From contig NZ_CP166625.1 in NCBI RefSeq assembly GCF_041320595.1, forward strand, positions 1,437,501 to 1,501,500: DNA of 64,000 nucleotides. Reading direction: 5' to 3'. This stretch comes from Pleomorphomonas sp. PLEO. GTDB lineage: Bacteria > Pseudomonadota > Alphaproteobacteria > Rhizobiales > Pleomorphomonadaceae. The translations under genes and the position numbers were made by a program. Under the pieces are notes generated by a model. That model searched no databases, was not told where the DNA came from, and was given only the letters and a program-made list of their open reading frames with translations. Numbering within the stretch: the first letter of the stretch is position 1; each line of letters begins with the position of its first letter. Shown one piece after another: positions 1 through 9,561 of this stretch.

Positions 1-272
1 ATGACGCCGACGATGGAACCGACGGAAAGGTCGATATGGCCGGCGATGATCACCAGCAGCATGCCGAGCGCCATGATCACGACGAAAGAGTTCTGCAGCA
101 CCAGGTTGGTCAGATTGACCGGCATGAACAGAACGCCGCCGGTGATCACCTGGAAGAACACCATCACCGCGATCAGCGCGATGAGCATGCCGTAATCCTT
201 GGCGTTGCGCCGGAGCACCGACAGCATCGACCCCTCATTGCCTTCCGCCATGGGCGAATTCACGCTGGACAT
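1..272 (-). CDS. gguB: Multiple-monosaccharide ABC transporter permease, GguB-like (partial, runs off left edge)
   Basis: This is the N-terminal 90 residues of an inner-membrane permease for sugar import. The reading frame begins MSSVNSPMAEG and continues off the window. After about 25 cytoplasmic residues come hydrophobic segments (around LIALIAVMVFF and VVIMALGMLLVII) and the stretch AGHIDLSVGSIVGV, which is characteristic of the XylH/RbsC/GguB permease family. It lies 127 bases downstream of the ATP-binding gene on the same strand, the usual gguA-gguB order. Two hairpins occupy the gap between the two genes. The rest of the gene, and perhaps the sugar-binding protein gene, lie outside the window. 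The family call is firm. The choice of GguB over other family-2 sugar permeases rests on the neighbour. Confidence 0.85.
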   Translation of the reverse strand, partial: MSSVNSPMAEGNEGSMLSVLRRNAKDYGMLIALIAVMVFFQVITGGVLFMPVNLTNLVLQNSFVVIMALGMLLVIIAGHIDLSVGSIVGV

Positions 273-299
273 CAGACTCTCTCCCCTGGAGCACCCGCC

Positions 300-322
300 G
301 ATCGGGTTGGAACAACCCGATC
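300..322. other. Perfect 10-bp stem-loop upstream of gguB
   Basis: GATCGGGTTG and CAACCCGATC form a perfect inverted repeat around a 3-base loop. It lies 28 bases upstream of the gguB start codon. There is no U-run, so it is more likely an mRNA stability or processing element than a terminator. Confidence 0.6.
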
Positions 323-352
323 GAAAAGCGGCTGCTCGAACCAAATAATCCG

Positions 353-399
353 GAGCCTTCGCTTGGCGGCCAGATGCGGTCATCTGGCCGGCGAAGGCT

Positions 400-400
<1 letters not shown>
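353..400. other. Long stem-loop abutting the gguA stop codon
   Basis: The outer arms GAGCCTTCGC / GCGAAGGCTC enclose the inner arms CGGCCAGATG-like / CATCTGGCCG, giving a stem of about 20 bp with a CGGT loop. The arm ends on the first base of the gguA stop codon, so ribosomes finishing gguA would meet the structure. Such 3' hairpins in ABC operons often protect the upstream message or weaken expression of the next gene. That role is inferred here. Confidence 0.65.
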
Positions 401-1950
<1,550 letters not shown>

Positions 1951-1986
1951 GGGTTCCTCCCGAGACAGGACGCTCCCACGTCCAAA

Positions 1987-2006
1987 AAGTCATCAGTTGA
2001 TGACTT
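1987..2006. promoter_or_regulatory. Perfect 20-bp palindrome, candidate operator of the gguA operon
   Basis: AAGTCATCA-GT-TGATGACTT is a perfect dyad. It lies 36 bases upstream of the gguA start and 115 bases upstream of the divergent TetR start. Its position suits a repressor site. TCATC/GATGA half-sites resemble those of FadR-type GntR regulators. A TetR site is the local alternative, because the TetR gene is adjacent. Confidence 0.55.
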
Positions 2007-2121
2007 AATACGAGGGGCTGATTTCACCGTCAATGGCGAAGTGATAGGTAGCTTTGCGGGACGACCGGTCTGCCGATCGGGCTGTAGAGATAGGACACGT
2101 GCTTTGGAGGACAGGTCGGGG

Positions 2122-2754
2122 ATGGACGAAGACAGTGGTGCAAAACGCCGGACCGGCCGACGGCCCAAGACGGCGGAATCGGGGCGGACCGCGCTGCTGC
2201 GCGCCGCGATGCACCAGTTTTCCCGCAAGGGCTATGACGGCACATCGCTCCGGGCGGTGGCCGATGAGGCCGGCGTCGACATGGCGCTGATCAACCGGCT
2301 GTTCGGCTCCAAGGCCGGGCTATGGTCGGCGATGATCGATCTTGCCGCCACCCATGAAAGCCGCGCCGCCGCGCTTAGAGCCATCAAGGACGATACGGGC
2401 ATGGGGGTGCGGCAGCGCCTCGAACTGTTCATCGACGTGATTGTCGACGTCGCCATCGACCTGCCGGTGTTTCCCGGTCTTCTGTTGCAGGAGGCGTCGA
2501 CGCCGGGCGAGCGCATGGACATGCTGATCGATCGGCTGATCGGCCCGTTCGGCCAGGACGCCATGCCGCTGATCGAGGACGGCATTCGGCAGAAGGTGAT
2601 TGCCGATGTGGCGCCGAGCGTCTTCTTCTCGCTGCTGATGAGTTCCGTCACGCTGGCCATGGCAGCGCCTCATCACAGACGGATGATTTCCACTGACCCG
2701 GTCGAACTGGCCGAGATCGTCAAAGCGGCGGCGAAAGCGATCTTCCTGCGCTAA
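2122..2754 (+). CDS. TetR/AcrR-family transcriptional regulator
   Basis: This 210-residue regulator begins with a basic tail (KRRTGRRPKT). The TetR helix-turn-helix follows at residues 20-70: FSRKGYDGTSLRAVADEAG, then the recognition-helix region DMALINRLFGSKAGLW. The remaining alpha-helical C-terminal part would bind an unknown ligand and form the dimer. The ATG at 2122 follows GTCGGG and gives the family's usual N-terminus. The frame stays open far upstream, but that part is antisense to gguA and not protein-like. It is divergent from gguA with a 20-bp palindrome between them, so control of the sugar operon is possible. The gene could equally act elsewhere. A terminator-like hairpin follows. 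Confidence 0.85.
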   Translation: MDEDSGAKRRTGRRPKTAESGRTALLRAAMHQFSRKGYDGTSLRAVADEAGVDMALINRLFGSKAGLWSAMIDLAATHESRAAALRAIKDDTGMGVRQRLELFIDVIVDVAIDLPVFPGLLLQEASTPGERMDMLIDRLIGPFGQDAMPLIEDGIRQKVIADVAPSVFFSLLMSSVTLAMAAPHHRRMISTDPVELAEIVKAAAKAIFLR

Positions 2755-2778
2755 CGCGGTGAGAGTGTCCGCTGAGAT

Positions 2779-2812
2779 GGTCGCGGGGTAGGCAATGCCC
2801 CGCGACCGTTTC
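2779..2812. terminator. Bidirectional terminator-like hairpin
   Basis: GGTCGCGGGG / CCCCGCGACC form a perfect 10-bp stem with a 9-base loop between the convergent ends of the TetR gene and the NmrA-like gene. The flanking U content is low (GTTTCACC), so termination strength is uncertain. Confidence 0.6.
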
Positions 2813-2820
2813 ACCATGGC

Positions 2821-3756
2821 CTATGACTTGCGGCGCCAGACCGAAGCGTAGGTCTCGATAAGATCGGCCGGATCGGTTGGCTTGCGACCGGTCAGGCGCT
2901 CGATGGTGTCGCTTTCCACGTTCATCTGGCCAAGGCCGATGGCGGCTTCGTTGCTCACCATGTCGTTGCTGCACCAGGGAACAGGCGATTTCGCGCCGTT
3001 GTCTTCGCTGGAGCGGGGAATGCCGAGACCGTCGAGATAGGTGTAGAAGGCCTCATCGTCGACCGGCTCGTAGCTGAACGGTATGCCGGAGGCGGCCACG
3101 ATCATCTCGCAGATCTTTCGCTGGCTGATCGGGCGGCCGCAGACGTCGTAATCGGCGTTGGGCTCGCCCTTGCCGAGCAGCAAGGCGGCGCCGACGCGGC
3201 CGCTGTCGTCCTTGGCGACGAAAGTGCCGACGCCTTCGCCGGCGGTGGTCACCCAGCGATTGCCACAGGCCAGGGCCAGCATCACCGCGTTCACGAAGTA
3301 ATTCTCGAGGTAGAGATTGTTGCGCATGATGTTGAAGGCGAGGCCGGAGTTGCGCAGGTAGGCCTCGGTGAAGGTGTGGTCGGGCAGCACGTACTGGGCG
3401 TAGCCCTGCCGGTTGGCGCCGAAAAACGAGGTGTAGGTGAAGTGCTCGATGCCGGCATCGACGGCGGCGTCGATGACGTTGCGGTGCTGGAGCTGACGCG
3501 GCAGGCCGATGTAGACGCCGGAGATCATCCATACACGATTGGCGGTCCGGAACACCTCGGTCATCGCTGCGCGGTCATCGTAGCTGGCCGTGGCGATGGT
3601 GACGCCTCTCGCTTTCCAGCGTTCGAGCTTGTCGGCGGGAATGCGTGACGGATCTGGGCTGGTGAACACCAGATTCTTGCCGTCGACCGCTTCAAGCATG
3701 TTTTCGGCGACCCGGCCACCGAGTTGGCCGTCCGCTCCCATGACCACATAGCGCAT
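2821..3756 (-). CDS. NmrA-like NAD(P)-binding oxidoreductase (atypical SDR)
   Basis: This 311-residue protein belongs to the NmrA/QorB group of atypical short-chain dehydrogenases. It has an N-terminal Rossmann fold with the motif GADGQLGGRV at residues 8-17 in place of GxxGxxG. Further family features are the stretch RNVIDAAVDAGIEHFTYTSFFGA near 92-114 and an NNLYLENYF segment that contributes to the active-site cleft. Relatives act as quinone or flavonoid reductases or as redox sensors. The substrate here cannot be told. The start follows GGTGG. The gene is divergent from the TetR gene at 4004, an arrangement common for TetR-controlled oxidoreductases. A MITE-like repeat (3776-3865) occupies its 5' leader, about 20 bases from the start codon. 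Confidence 0.85.
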   Translation of the reverse strand: MRYVVMGADGQLGGRVAENMLEAVDGKNLVFTSPDPSRIPADKLERWKARGVTIATASYDDRAAMTEVFRTANRVWMISGVYIGLPRQLQHRNVIDAAVDAGIEHFTYTSFFGANRQGYAQYVLPDHTFTEAYLRNSGLAFNIMRNNLYLENYFVNAVMLALACGNRWVTTAGEGVGTFVAKDDSGRVGAALLLGKGEPNADYDVCGRPISQRKICEMIVAASGIPFSYEPVDDEAFYTYLDGLGIPRSSEDNGAKSPVPWCSNDMVSNEAAIGLGQMNVESDTIERLTGRKPTDPADLIETYASVWRRKS

Positions 3757-3775
3757 GTTCCACCTATCCCGTTCG

Positions 3776-3865
3776 AGAGCCTGACCGGAAACTCACTGGG
3801 GCGGGCATCTAGCTTCGACTTCATCGCCATCTGCCTAGCCACCAGCGAATTTCGGCTCAGTCTCT
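3776..3865. repeat. MITE-like element, copy A
   Basis: This is a 90-bp element with imperfect terminal inverted repeats: left AGAGCCTGACCGGAAACTCA and right reading inward AGAGACTGAGCCGAAATTCG. The interior GGGGCGGGCATCT...CATCGCCATCTGCCT recurs in copy B at 59419-59613. There is no ORF inside. It sits in the leader of the NmrA-like gene, where it could fold into a long hairpin in the mRNA. Confidence 0.7.
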
Positions 3866-3917
3866 GAGACCAAAGCCGCGAGACCAGAAGCGATCCCGCT
3901 GTCACTTCTCTATAACT

Positions 3918-3936
3918 AAACCAGTCGGACCAGTTT
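3918..3936. promoter_or_regulatory. Candidate TetR operator with repeated ACCAGT half-sites
   Basis: AAACCAGTCGGACCAGTTT carries ACCAGT twice at 9-base spacing, framed by AAAC...GTTT. It lies between the divergent NmrA-like and TetR genes, directly upstream of the -35 box of the TetR gene. The symmetry is incomplete, so this is only a candidate. Confidence 0.4.
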
Positions 3937-3945
3937 TGTATTAGG

Positions 3946-3973
3946 TTGACAGCGTAGGTCGCGCGATTAGGAT
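3946..3973 (+). promoter_or_regulatory. Promoter of the TetR gene at 4004
   Basis: TTGACA at 3946-3951 and TAGGAT at 3968-3973 are separated by 16 bases and lie 30 bases before the start codon. This is a good vegetative-type promoter for this GC-rich genome. Confidence 0.6.
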
Positions 3974-4003
3974 GCCGAACGGTGATTGGGGCGTGAGGAG
4001 CGA

Positions 4004-4621
4004 ATGCGAAAGAGAACGGACGAACGCCGGTTAGCCATCCTGGGGGCGGCGCATCGGGCTTTTGCCGAGGCAGGTTTCCGCAGCAGCACCATCGAAGATA
4101 TCGCGCGCCGGTTCGGCGGCTCGAAGGCGACCATCTACAGCTACTTTCGCTCCAAGGACGAGCTGTTCGTCGCCGTCACCGAGGCCTTCATCTCCGGGGC
4201 GATCCTGGAGGCATTTTCCCTTCTCGACCCGGATGATGAGGACATCGTCGGCAATCTGGCCGTCTTTGGGCAAGCCTATCTCTCCGCCGTCCTCAGAAGC
4301 GATGTTCAGGCGCTGAGGTCGATGGTGGTCATCGAGGGGCAGACCACCAGCCTCGCCGCCACGTTTTACGCCAACGGCCCGGCGCGGGCGCAGGGCGATC
4401 TGGAGCGGTTCTTCGCCGCTCACCGGCAGGCCGGGCGGATCGCCATGGATCGTCTCGATCTTGGCGCCCGCCGCCTGCTGGCACTGTTGGAAGCCGAGTT
4501 CCAGGAAGCCCGCCTGTTCGGCGTGATCGACCCGCCGGGAGCCGAACAAGTTGCCGCCTCCGTCGCCCTGTCGATCGAGGCGTTCCTCAGGATATATCCC
4601 CTCCGCGGCGCCGGTGGCTGA
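4004..4621 (+). CDS. TetR/AcrR-family transcriptional regulator
   Basis: This 205-residue TetR protein has the N-terminal DNA-binding domain at residues 5-60 (RLAILGAAHRAFAEAGF, TIEDIARRFGGSKATIYSYFRSKDELF). The C-terminal part, with LEAEFQEARLFGVIDPPGAEQVA, resembles the AefR-like C-terminal domain. The ATG at 4004 is preferred over a TTG at 3986, because GAGGAG lies 5 bases before it. It is divergent from the NmrA-like oxidoreductase, with a candidate operator and a promoter in between. The likely job is repression of that neighbour and of itself, which is inferred from position. Confidence 0.87.
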   Translation: MRKRTDERRLAILGAAHRAFAEAGFRSSTIEDIARRFGGSKATIYSYFRSKDELFVAVTEAFISGAILEAFSLLDPDDEDIVGNLAVFGQAYLSAVLRSDVQALRSMVVIEGQTTSLAATFYANGPARAQGDLERFFAAHRQAGRIAMDRLDLGARRLLALLEAEFQEARLFGVIDPPGAEQVAASVALSIEAFLRIYPLRGAGG

Positions 4622-5091
4622 ACCGGCCGAGGGGCACGCGGAGAAAATGCTTTAATTCAATAGGATAGAGCGCGGCTCGGCGGCGCGCCGCCCCATGCGG
4701 GTGTCGCCCAGCCGCCGGGGCGCGGGCCGAGTTCGATGGCACCGCCGGGGGAGGGGCTTGGCCGCTTTACCGTGATCCGCGTGGTCGTCATCGTGTGGAT
4801 TGTTTGCCGTCTGGTGCTCGGTTCTATGTATTGTTCACATCAAGGCGTTGATCTGCCGGCCCAGGAATGGGTGATATATGCATAGTTCATATGAAGCTTG
4901 CGTTGATCGTTCGTCGGTCAATTTTTGTAACGTTACAAACAATGCGGTTGAGCAGTAAAAGCTAGAAAAAATCGGAGTTGGCCAACAAATAGTTGTGCGG
5001 AGTTCCCTACCTTAGTTGCGGTAAGTCGAGAGTTGCTTAAATATGGCCTTTCTGCTCCAATTTAGGCTGGGCAGGTTTGGCGGGTGGATGA
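4622..5091. other. 470-base intergenic region, no gene seen
   Basis: The left part is GC-rich and carries the 14-bp palindrome GGCGGCGCGCCGCC at 4679-4692, which could end the TetR transcript though no U-run follows. The right part (about 4800-5060) is AT-rich and probably holds the promoter of the CheB/CheR fusion. It contains a perfect 16-bp palindrome, listed separately. No credible ORF is present. Confidence 0.6.
4924..4939. promoter_or_regulatory. Perfect 16-bp palindrome TTTGTAACGTTACAAA
   Basis: It sits 153 bases upstream of the CheB/CheR/GGDEF/EAL gene in an AT-rich promoter region. The form TGTAACGTTACA suits a dimeric helix-turn-helix regulator. No regulator gene is adjacent other than the upstream TetR. 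Confidence 0.5.
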
Positions 5092-8000
5092 ATGGCTGAC
5101 GACGAACGCGATGGCTCGGATTCCGACATGGCATATCGGGACGGCGGCGATACGCCAGATCCCAAGCAGGCCGCCTCCAGCAAACCGCGCAAACCGCCAG
5201 GGCCGATCAACGAAGATCTTTATTACGTAGGAATCGGCGCCTCGGCCGGCGGTTTGGAGGCTTTGCGGCCGTTTGTCGCCAACCTGCCACCGCAAGCCGA
5301 CATGACCTATATTATCGCCCAGCACATGTCGCCCGACCACAAGAGCCTGATGGTCGAATTGTTGGCGCGCGAGACCCAGCTTCCCGTTCAGGAAGCGACC
5401 AACAACCTCATTCCCCGGCGCGATACGATCTACGTCGCGCCGCCAAATGCCGATATCACCGTCATCAACGGACGCTTCCACATCAGCCGGCCGACCAACA
5501 CCATCGGTCCCAAACCATCGGTCGACCGCTTCTTCATGAGTCTCGCCGACGACCGGCGCGATCATGCCATCGGCATCGTGCTGTCGGGAACCGGTTCGGA
5601 TGGCGCCCACGGCGTCAAGGCGATCAAGGCGGCCGGCGGCATTTCGATCGCCCAAGATCCCAAGACGGCCAAATACGATTCCATGCCGCGCGCGGCTATC
5701 CGCGTCGGTGGCGCGGATCTGGTGCTGTCGCCCAAGGACGTCGCCAACAAGCTGACGTCGATCGTCCAGTGGCCGCATCGATCGCCGCCGACCGACGACG
5801 ATGAATCCGATCCGCCGCCTCCGACCGTCCAGGGCATCATCCAGCAGATCGCGTCGCACACGGGAATGGATTTTGCCAATTACAAGGATGCGACGATTTC
5901 GCGCCAGATCATGCGGCGCATGGCGGCCCTACAGATCCCCACCGTCGAAGCCTACGGCAAGCATGTCAGCAATCAGCGCGACGAACTGGCGACGCTGGCA
6001 AGCAATTTCCTGATCTGCGTGACGTCTTTCTTCCGCGATCCGGATGCCTTCCACATGGTGCGGAAATTCCTGCGCGACCTTTTGAAGAAGAAGCGCCCAG
6101 GTGACGAAATCCGCATTTGGATCCCCGGCTGCGCCACCGGCGAGGAAGTCTATTCGGTCGCTATCATCCTCGATGAGGAACTGGGCGAGGCGCGCGACAA
6201 ATATCGCGTCCAGATTTTCGCGACCGACATCAACGACGAAGCCGTCGCCGTGGCGCGGGCCGGCGTCTATCCGGAGGCGGCGCTCGCCGGGATCGACGCT
6301 GACACCATCGGCCGCTATTTCAGCGAACGCGATGGCATGTATGTCATACACAAGTGGCTCCGCGATCGCGTCCTGTTCGCCCGGCAGGATCTGGTGCAAG
6401 ATCCGCCGTTCCTTCGCATGGACATGGTCAGCTGCCGCAATTTGCTGATCTATTTCAAGGCGGACCTTCAAGACCGCGTCCTCAAGCTGTTTCACTACGC
6501 GCTGCGTGACAACGGGATCCTGTTCCTGGGAAAATCGGAGTCTGTGGCTCGCCTCGGCGGCCTGTTCATCGAGCTGGATCGCAAGGGCAAGGTCTACCTC
6601 AAACGCCCGATCGCCACGCCGATGATCGCCGGTTTTGCCCGGACACGCGGCTCCACCGGCATGCCGGGCGATACGATGCTGCCGGTCGGCAAAGAGGTGG
6701 CACAGCTCAACAGCACCTTGGTGGGGCGCGATCGGCTGTTCGATATCTATGCTCCGCCGAGCATTCTGATGACCGCCGCCGGCGAGATCGTGGAAATCTT
6801 CGGAGACTGTTCCGCCTTCCTTGCGGTGCGCACGGGGAGGGCCGATTTCAACGCCTTCTCCCTGATCATCCCAACGGCAAGACCGGAGCTGCGGGCGTTT
6901 GCCTATCGCGTGTCGCGCGACAAGCAAACCGTGGTCTCCAGCGCCTTCGAGGTGCTGATCGACGGCAAATCCGAATACATGCGGCTCGCGGTGCATTACT
7001 GCGGCGAGAGCGACGCCGAGGAGGCGGCGCTTCTTCTGGTCAGCTTCGAAAAGGCCGAGGGCAGGCAGCCCATCGCGCAGGATGTGACGACACCCGACCT
7101 CGAGGCGGTAGAGCGTGTCAAGCAGCTCGAGCATGAGCTGATCCTCAACCGCGAGTATCTTCAGACGGTCATCGAGGAACTGGAAACGGCCAACGAGGAG
7201 CTGCAAGCGACCAATGAAGAGGCCCAATCGGCCAACGAGGAATTACAGGCGTCCAATGAGGAACTGGAAACGGCCAACGAGGAGCTTCAGGCTTCAAACG
7301 AAGAACTGACCACGGTCAATGACGAGCTGGGATCTCGAACCAGCGAACTGACGGAAGCCTGCGGCGATCTCGCCAATGTCCTGGACAGCCTCGACCACGG
7401 AATTATCGTTGTCGACCAGCAATTGGACATTACGCGATACAACTCAATCGCGAGGATTTTCTTCAAACTGCCCCTCGATAGCTTCCCCAATTTCACGCTA
7501 GCCCTCACCGGCGTTCCCGTCGCCGAGCTTCTTCCGAGAATCCATAGCGTTCTTCTCAAGCAGAAGATGGAGGAGTTCGAATTCCGCCACGAAAATCGCC
7601 GGATCTACCTGTTCCGCTTGGTGCCCTATATCGATGTCAACCGGGGTGCCAAAGCCCAGAGCGTCGTGGTCTGCATTCACGACATCACCGAGAAGAAGGA
7701 AGCGGAAGACAAGATCCTGCTGTCGGCGTCGGTGTTCGAAAACGCGCTGGAAGGCACCGTGGTGACGGATGCCAACAACAACATTCTGTCGGTGAATCCG
7801 GCCTTCACGCGCATCACCGGCTATAGCGAGGCGGAGGTGATCGGCCGCAATCCCCGCGTGCTGTCCGCCGGGGAACAGTCGCCGGAATTCTACCGGACTA
7901 TGTGGGACTCCATCAGCCGGACTGGCGTTTGGAAGGGCGAACTCACCAATCGGCGCAAGGATGGCGAGATCTATCCAGAATGGCTGTCGATCTGCGCCGT

Positions 8001-9390
8001 CAAGTCGGAAGACGGCAGAGTTGTCCGCTACATCGCCGTCTTCAGCGACCTGACGGACGAGAAAAAGGCGCTGCTGACGATCCAGCGGCAGGCCAATTTC
8101 GATGCCTTGACCAACCTGCCGAACCGCAGCCTGACGTCGGACCGATTGCAGCAGATGCTGGTGTCGAGCCGCCACAACAACCGCATGTTCGCCGTGTTGT
8201 TTATCGATCTCGACCACTTCAAGGACGTCAATGATGCTCTCGGCCACAATGTCGGCGACGTCCTGCTGATCAAGACCGGCGACAGGATCGCAGAAAACTT
8301 GCGGGACACCGATACCGTCGGCCGTCTGGGCGGCGACGAGTTCATCGTGCTGTTGAACGATCTCAACGGCATCGACGATATCGTTCCCGTGGTTCGGGGG
8401 ATTCTGTCTGCCATCGCTCAACCGCTGTCGGCGGCCGGGCATGCCGTTCAGACCTCGGCGAGCATCGGCATCACGGTCTATCCGATGGATGGCGATACGC
8501 CTGAAGCGCTGCTGAAGAATGCCGACAGCGCCATGTACGAGGCCAAGAGGCACGGCCGCAATACCTATTGCTTCTTTACCCAGCAGATGCAGGACGAAGC
8601 CAACCGGCGCCACTGGATCAGCACCGAGATGGCGGCGGCCATTCAGTCCCGGCAGATGCAACTGTACTTCCAGCCGATCATCCGGATTGCCGACCAGCAG
8701 TTGATCGGGGCCGAAGCCCTGCTGAGGTGGCGGCATCCAGCACATGGCTTGATCTCACCGGACGTCTTCATCCCGATCGCCGAGCAGAATGGCTCGATCC
8801 TGCAGATCGGCCGATGGGTTTTCGAGCATGGGCTTGAGGCCTGGGAGCAATATTCACGGGGCAATCCCGGCTTGAGCCTGGCATTCAATATGTCGGCGGC
8901 CGAATTCGTGTCCCGCGAGCATATTGAGGATCTGCTGTTCCTGCTGAATGGAAGCGGCCTTGCTACTGAGGGAAAGATCAACATCGAGATCACCGAGAGC
9001 GTCAAGTTTTCGGACAATGCCGACTATGTTGAAACATTGAACAGGTTCCGCCGCCTCGGATGCGGTGTTGCCATCGACGACTTCGGAACGGGCTTCTCCT
9101 CCATCAGCTATCTCAAGAAGATGCCGATCGACGTGGTCAAAATCGATCGCTCCTTCATTCGCGACATCGGCCATAGCGAGGGTGGCGACGCGATGATCCG
9201 AGCCTTGATCCAGATGGTCCTGGCCATGTCCAAGAAGTGCGTCGCCGAGGGAGTCGAAACGCGGGAGCAGTTTGAATTCCTGAAGGAGTGCGGCTGTACC
9301 TACGCCCAGGGCTTCCTGTTCGGTCGCGCCATGCCGCTGGCCGAATTCGACGCCCAGAGGACAGTCAAAATGCTGCCGCCCGCCGATTGA
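5092..9390 (+). CDS. CheB-CheR-PAS-PAS-GGDEF-EAL fusion protein
   Basis: This 1432-residue protein joins chemoreceptor-type methylation enzymes to cyclic-di-GMP turnover. Residues 43-225 form a CheB methylesterase with the full triad: Ser51 in GASAGG, His78 in AQHMS and Asp170 in GSDGAHG. Residues 240-505 form a CheR methyltransferase, with the SAM-binding segment IPGCATGEEVYS near 344-355 and CRNLLIYF near 448-455. Residues 670-760 are a coiled coil of near-perfect heptads (ANEELQATNEE repeated). PAS domains follow at about 760-870 and 875-990. The GGDEF domain has an intact GGDEF at 1080-1084 and an RxxD inhibitory site (RDTD) five residues before it. The EAL domain keeps EAL at 1208-1210, NMSAAEF, IEITES, DDFGTG, KID and AEGVE. 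Every catalytic set looks intact. There is no receiver domain and no transmembrane segment, so it is cytoplasmic. The gene stands alone, and a repeat follows its stop. Confidence 0.93.
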   Translation: MADDERDGSDSDMAYRDGGDTPDPKQAASSKPRKPPGPINEDLYYVGIGASAGGLEALRPFVANLPPQADMTYIIAQHMSPDHKSLMVELLARETQLPVQEATNNLIPRRDTIYVAPPNADITVINGRFHISRPTNTIGPKPSVDRFFMSLADDRRDHAIGIVLSGTGSDGAHGVKAIKAAGGISIAQDPKTAKYDSMPRAAIRVGGADLVLSPKDVANKLTSIVQWPHRSPPTDDDESDPPPPTVQGIIQQIASHTGMDFANYKDATISRQIMRRMAALQIPTVEAYGKHVSNQRDELATLASNFLICVTSFFRDPDAFHMVRKFLRDLLKKKRPGDEIRIWIPGCATGEEVYSVAIILDEELGEARDKYRVQIFATDINDEAVAVARAGVYPEAALAGIDADTIGRYFSERDGMYVIHKWLRDRVLFARQDLVQDPPFLRMDMVSCRNLLIYFKADLQDRVLKLFHYALRDNGILFLGKSESVARLGGLFIELDRKGKVYLKRPIATPMIAGFARTRGSTGMPGDTMLPVGKEVAQLNSTLVGRDRLFDIYAPPSILMTAAGEIVEIFGDCSAFLAVRTGRADFNAFSLIIPTARPELRAFAYRVSRDKQTVVSSAFEVLIDGKSEYMRLAVHYCGESDAEEAALLLVSFEKAEGRQPIAQDVTTPDLEAVERVKQLEHELILNREYLQTVIEELETANEELQATNEEAQSANEELQASNEELETANEELQASNEELTTVNDELGSRTSELTEACGDLANVLDSLDHGIIVVDQQLDITRYNSIARIFFKLPLDSFPNFTLALTGVPVAELLPRIHSVLLKQKMEEFEFRHENRRIYLFRLVPYIDVNRGAKAQSVVVCIHDITEKKEAEDKILLSASVFENALEGTVVTDANNNILSVNPAFTRITGYSEAEVIGRNPRVLSAGEQSPEFYRTMWDSISRTGVWKGELTNRRKDGEIYPEWLSICAVKSEDGRVVRYIAVFSDLTDEKKALLTIQRQANFDALTNLPNRSLTSDRLQQMLVSSRHNNRMFAVLFIDLDHFKDVNDALGHNVGDVLLIKTGDRIAENLRDTDTVGRLGGDEFIVLLNDLNGIDDIVPVVRGILSAIAQPLSAAGHAVQTSASIGITVYPMDGDTPEALLKNADSAMYEAKRHGRNTYCFFTQQMQDEANRRHWISTEMAAAIQSRQMQLYFQPIIRIADQQLIGAEALLRWRHPAHGLISPDVFIPIAEQNGSILQIGRWVFEHGLEAWEQYSRGNPGLSLAFNMSAAEFVSREHIEDLLFLLNGSGLATEGKINIEITESVKFSDNADYVETLNRFRRLGCGVAIDDFGTGFSSISYLKKMPIDVVKIDRSFIRDIGHSEGGDAMIRALIQMVLAMSKKCVAEGVETREQFEFLKECGCTYAQGFLFGRAMPLAEFDAQRTVKMLPPAD

Positions 9391-9514
9391 TACCAATTCG
9401 CGAAGATGCTGACGCATCCGCTCATTGAGGCCATTGCAGATTTCTCTTTTGCATCAGGGGCATGAGAAATCGGCAAGCAGAATACCAAGAGGCATTTTCA
9501 ATGCATCTTGGTAT
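9391..9514. repeat. Two-hairpin ~123-bp repeat, copy 1
   Basis: This element begins TACCAATTCGCGAAGATG and ends CATCTTGGTAT. It contains an imperfect hairpin (GATTTCTC...GAGAAATC) and a near-perfect terminal one, ATACCAAGA-GCATT-TTC-AATGC-TCTTGGTAT at 9482-9514. A second copy lies at 11039-11160 in the same orientation. This copy lies between the convergent ends of the CheB/CheR fusion and the kinase gene and could act as a bidirectional terminator. Confidence 0.8.
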
Positions 9515-9561
9515 GAAACGCCGCCGGCGCACATACCGCGCCGCCGCGCCGGACTCCTGTG

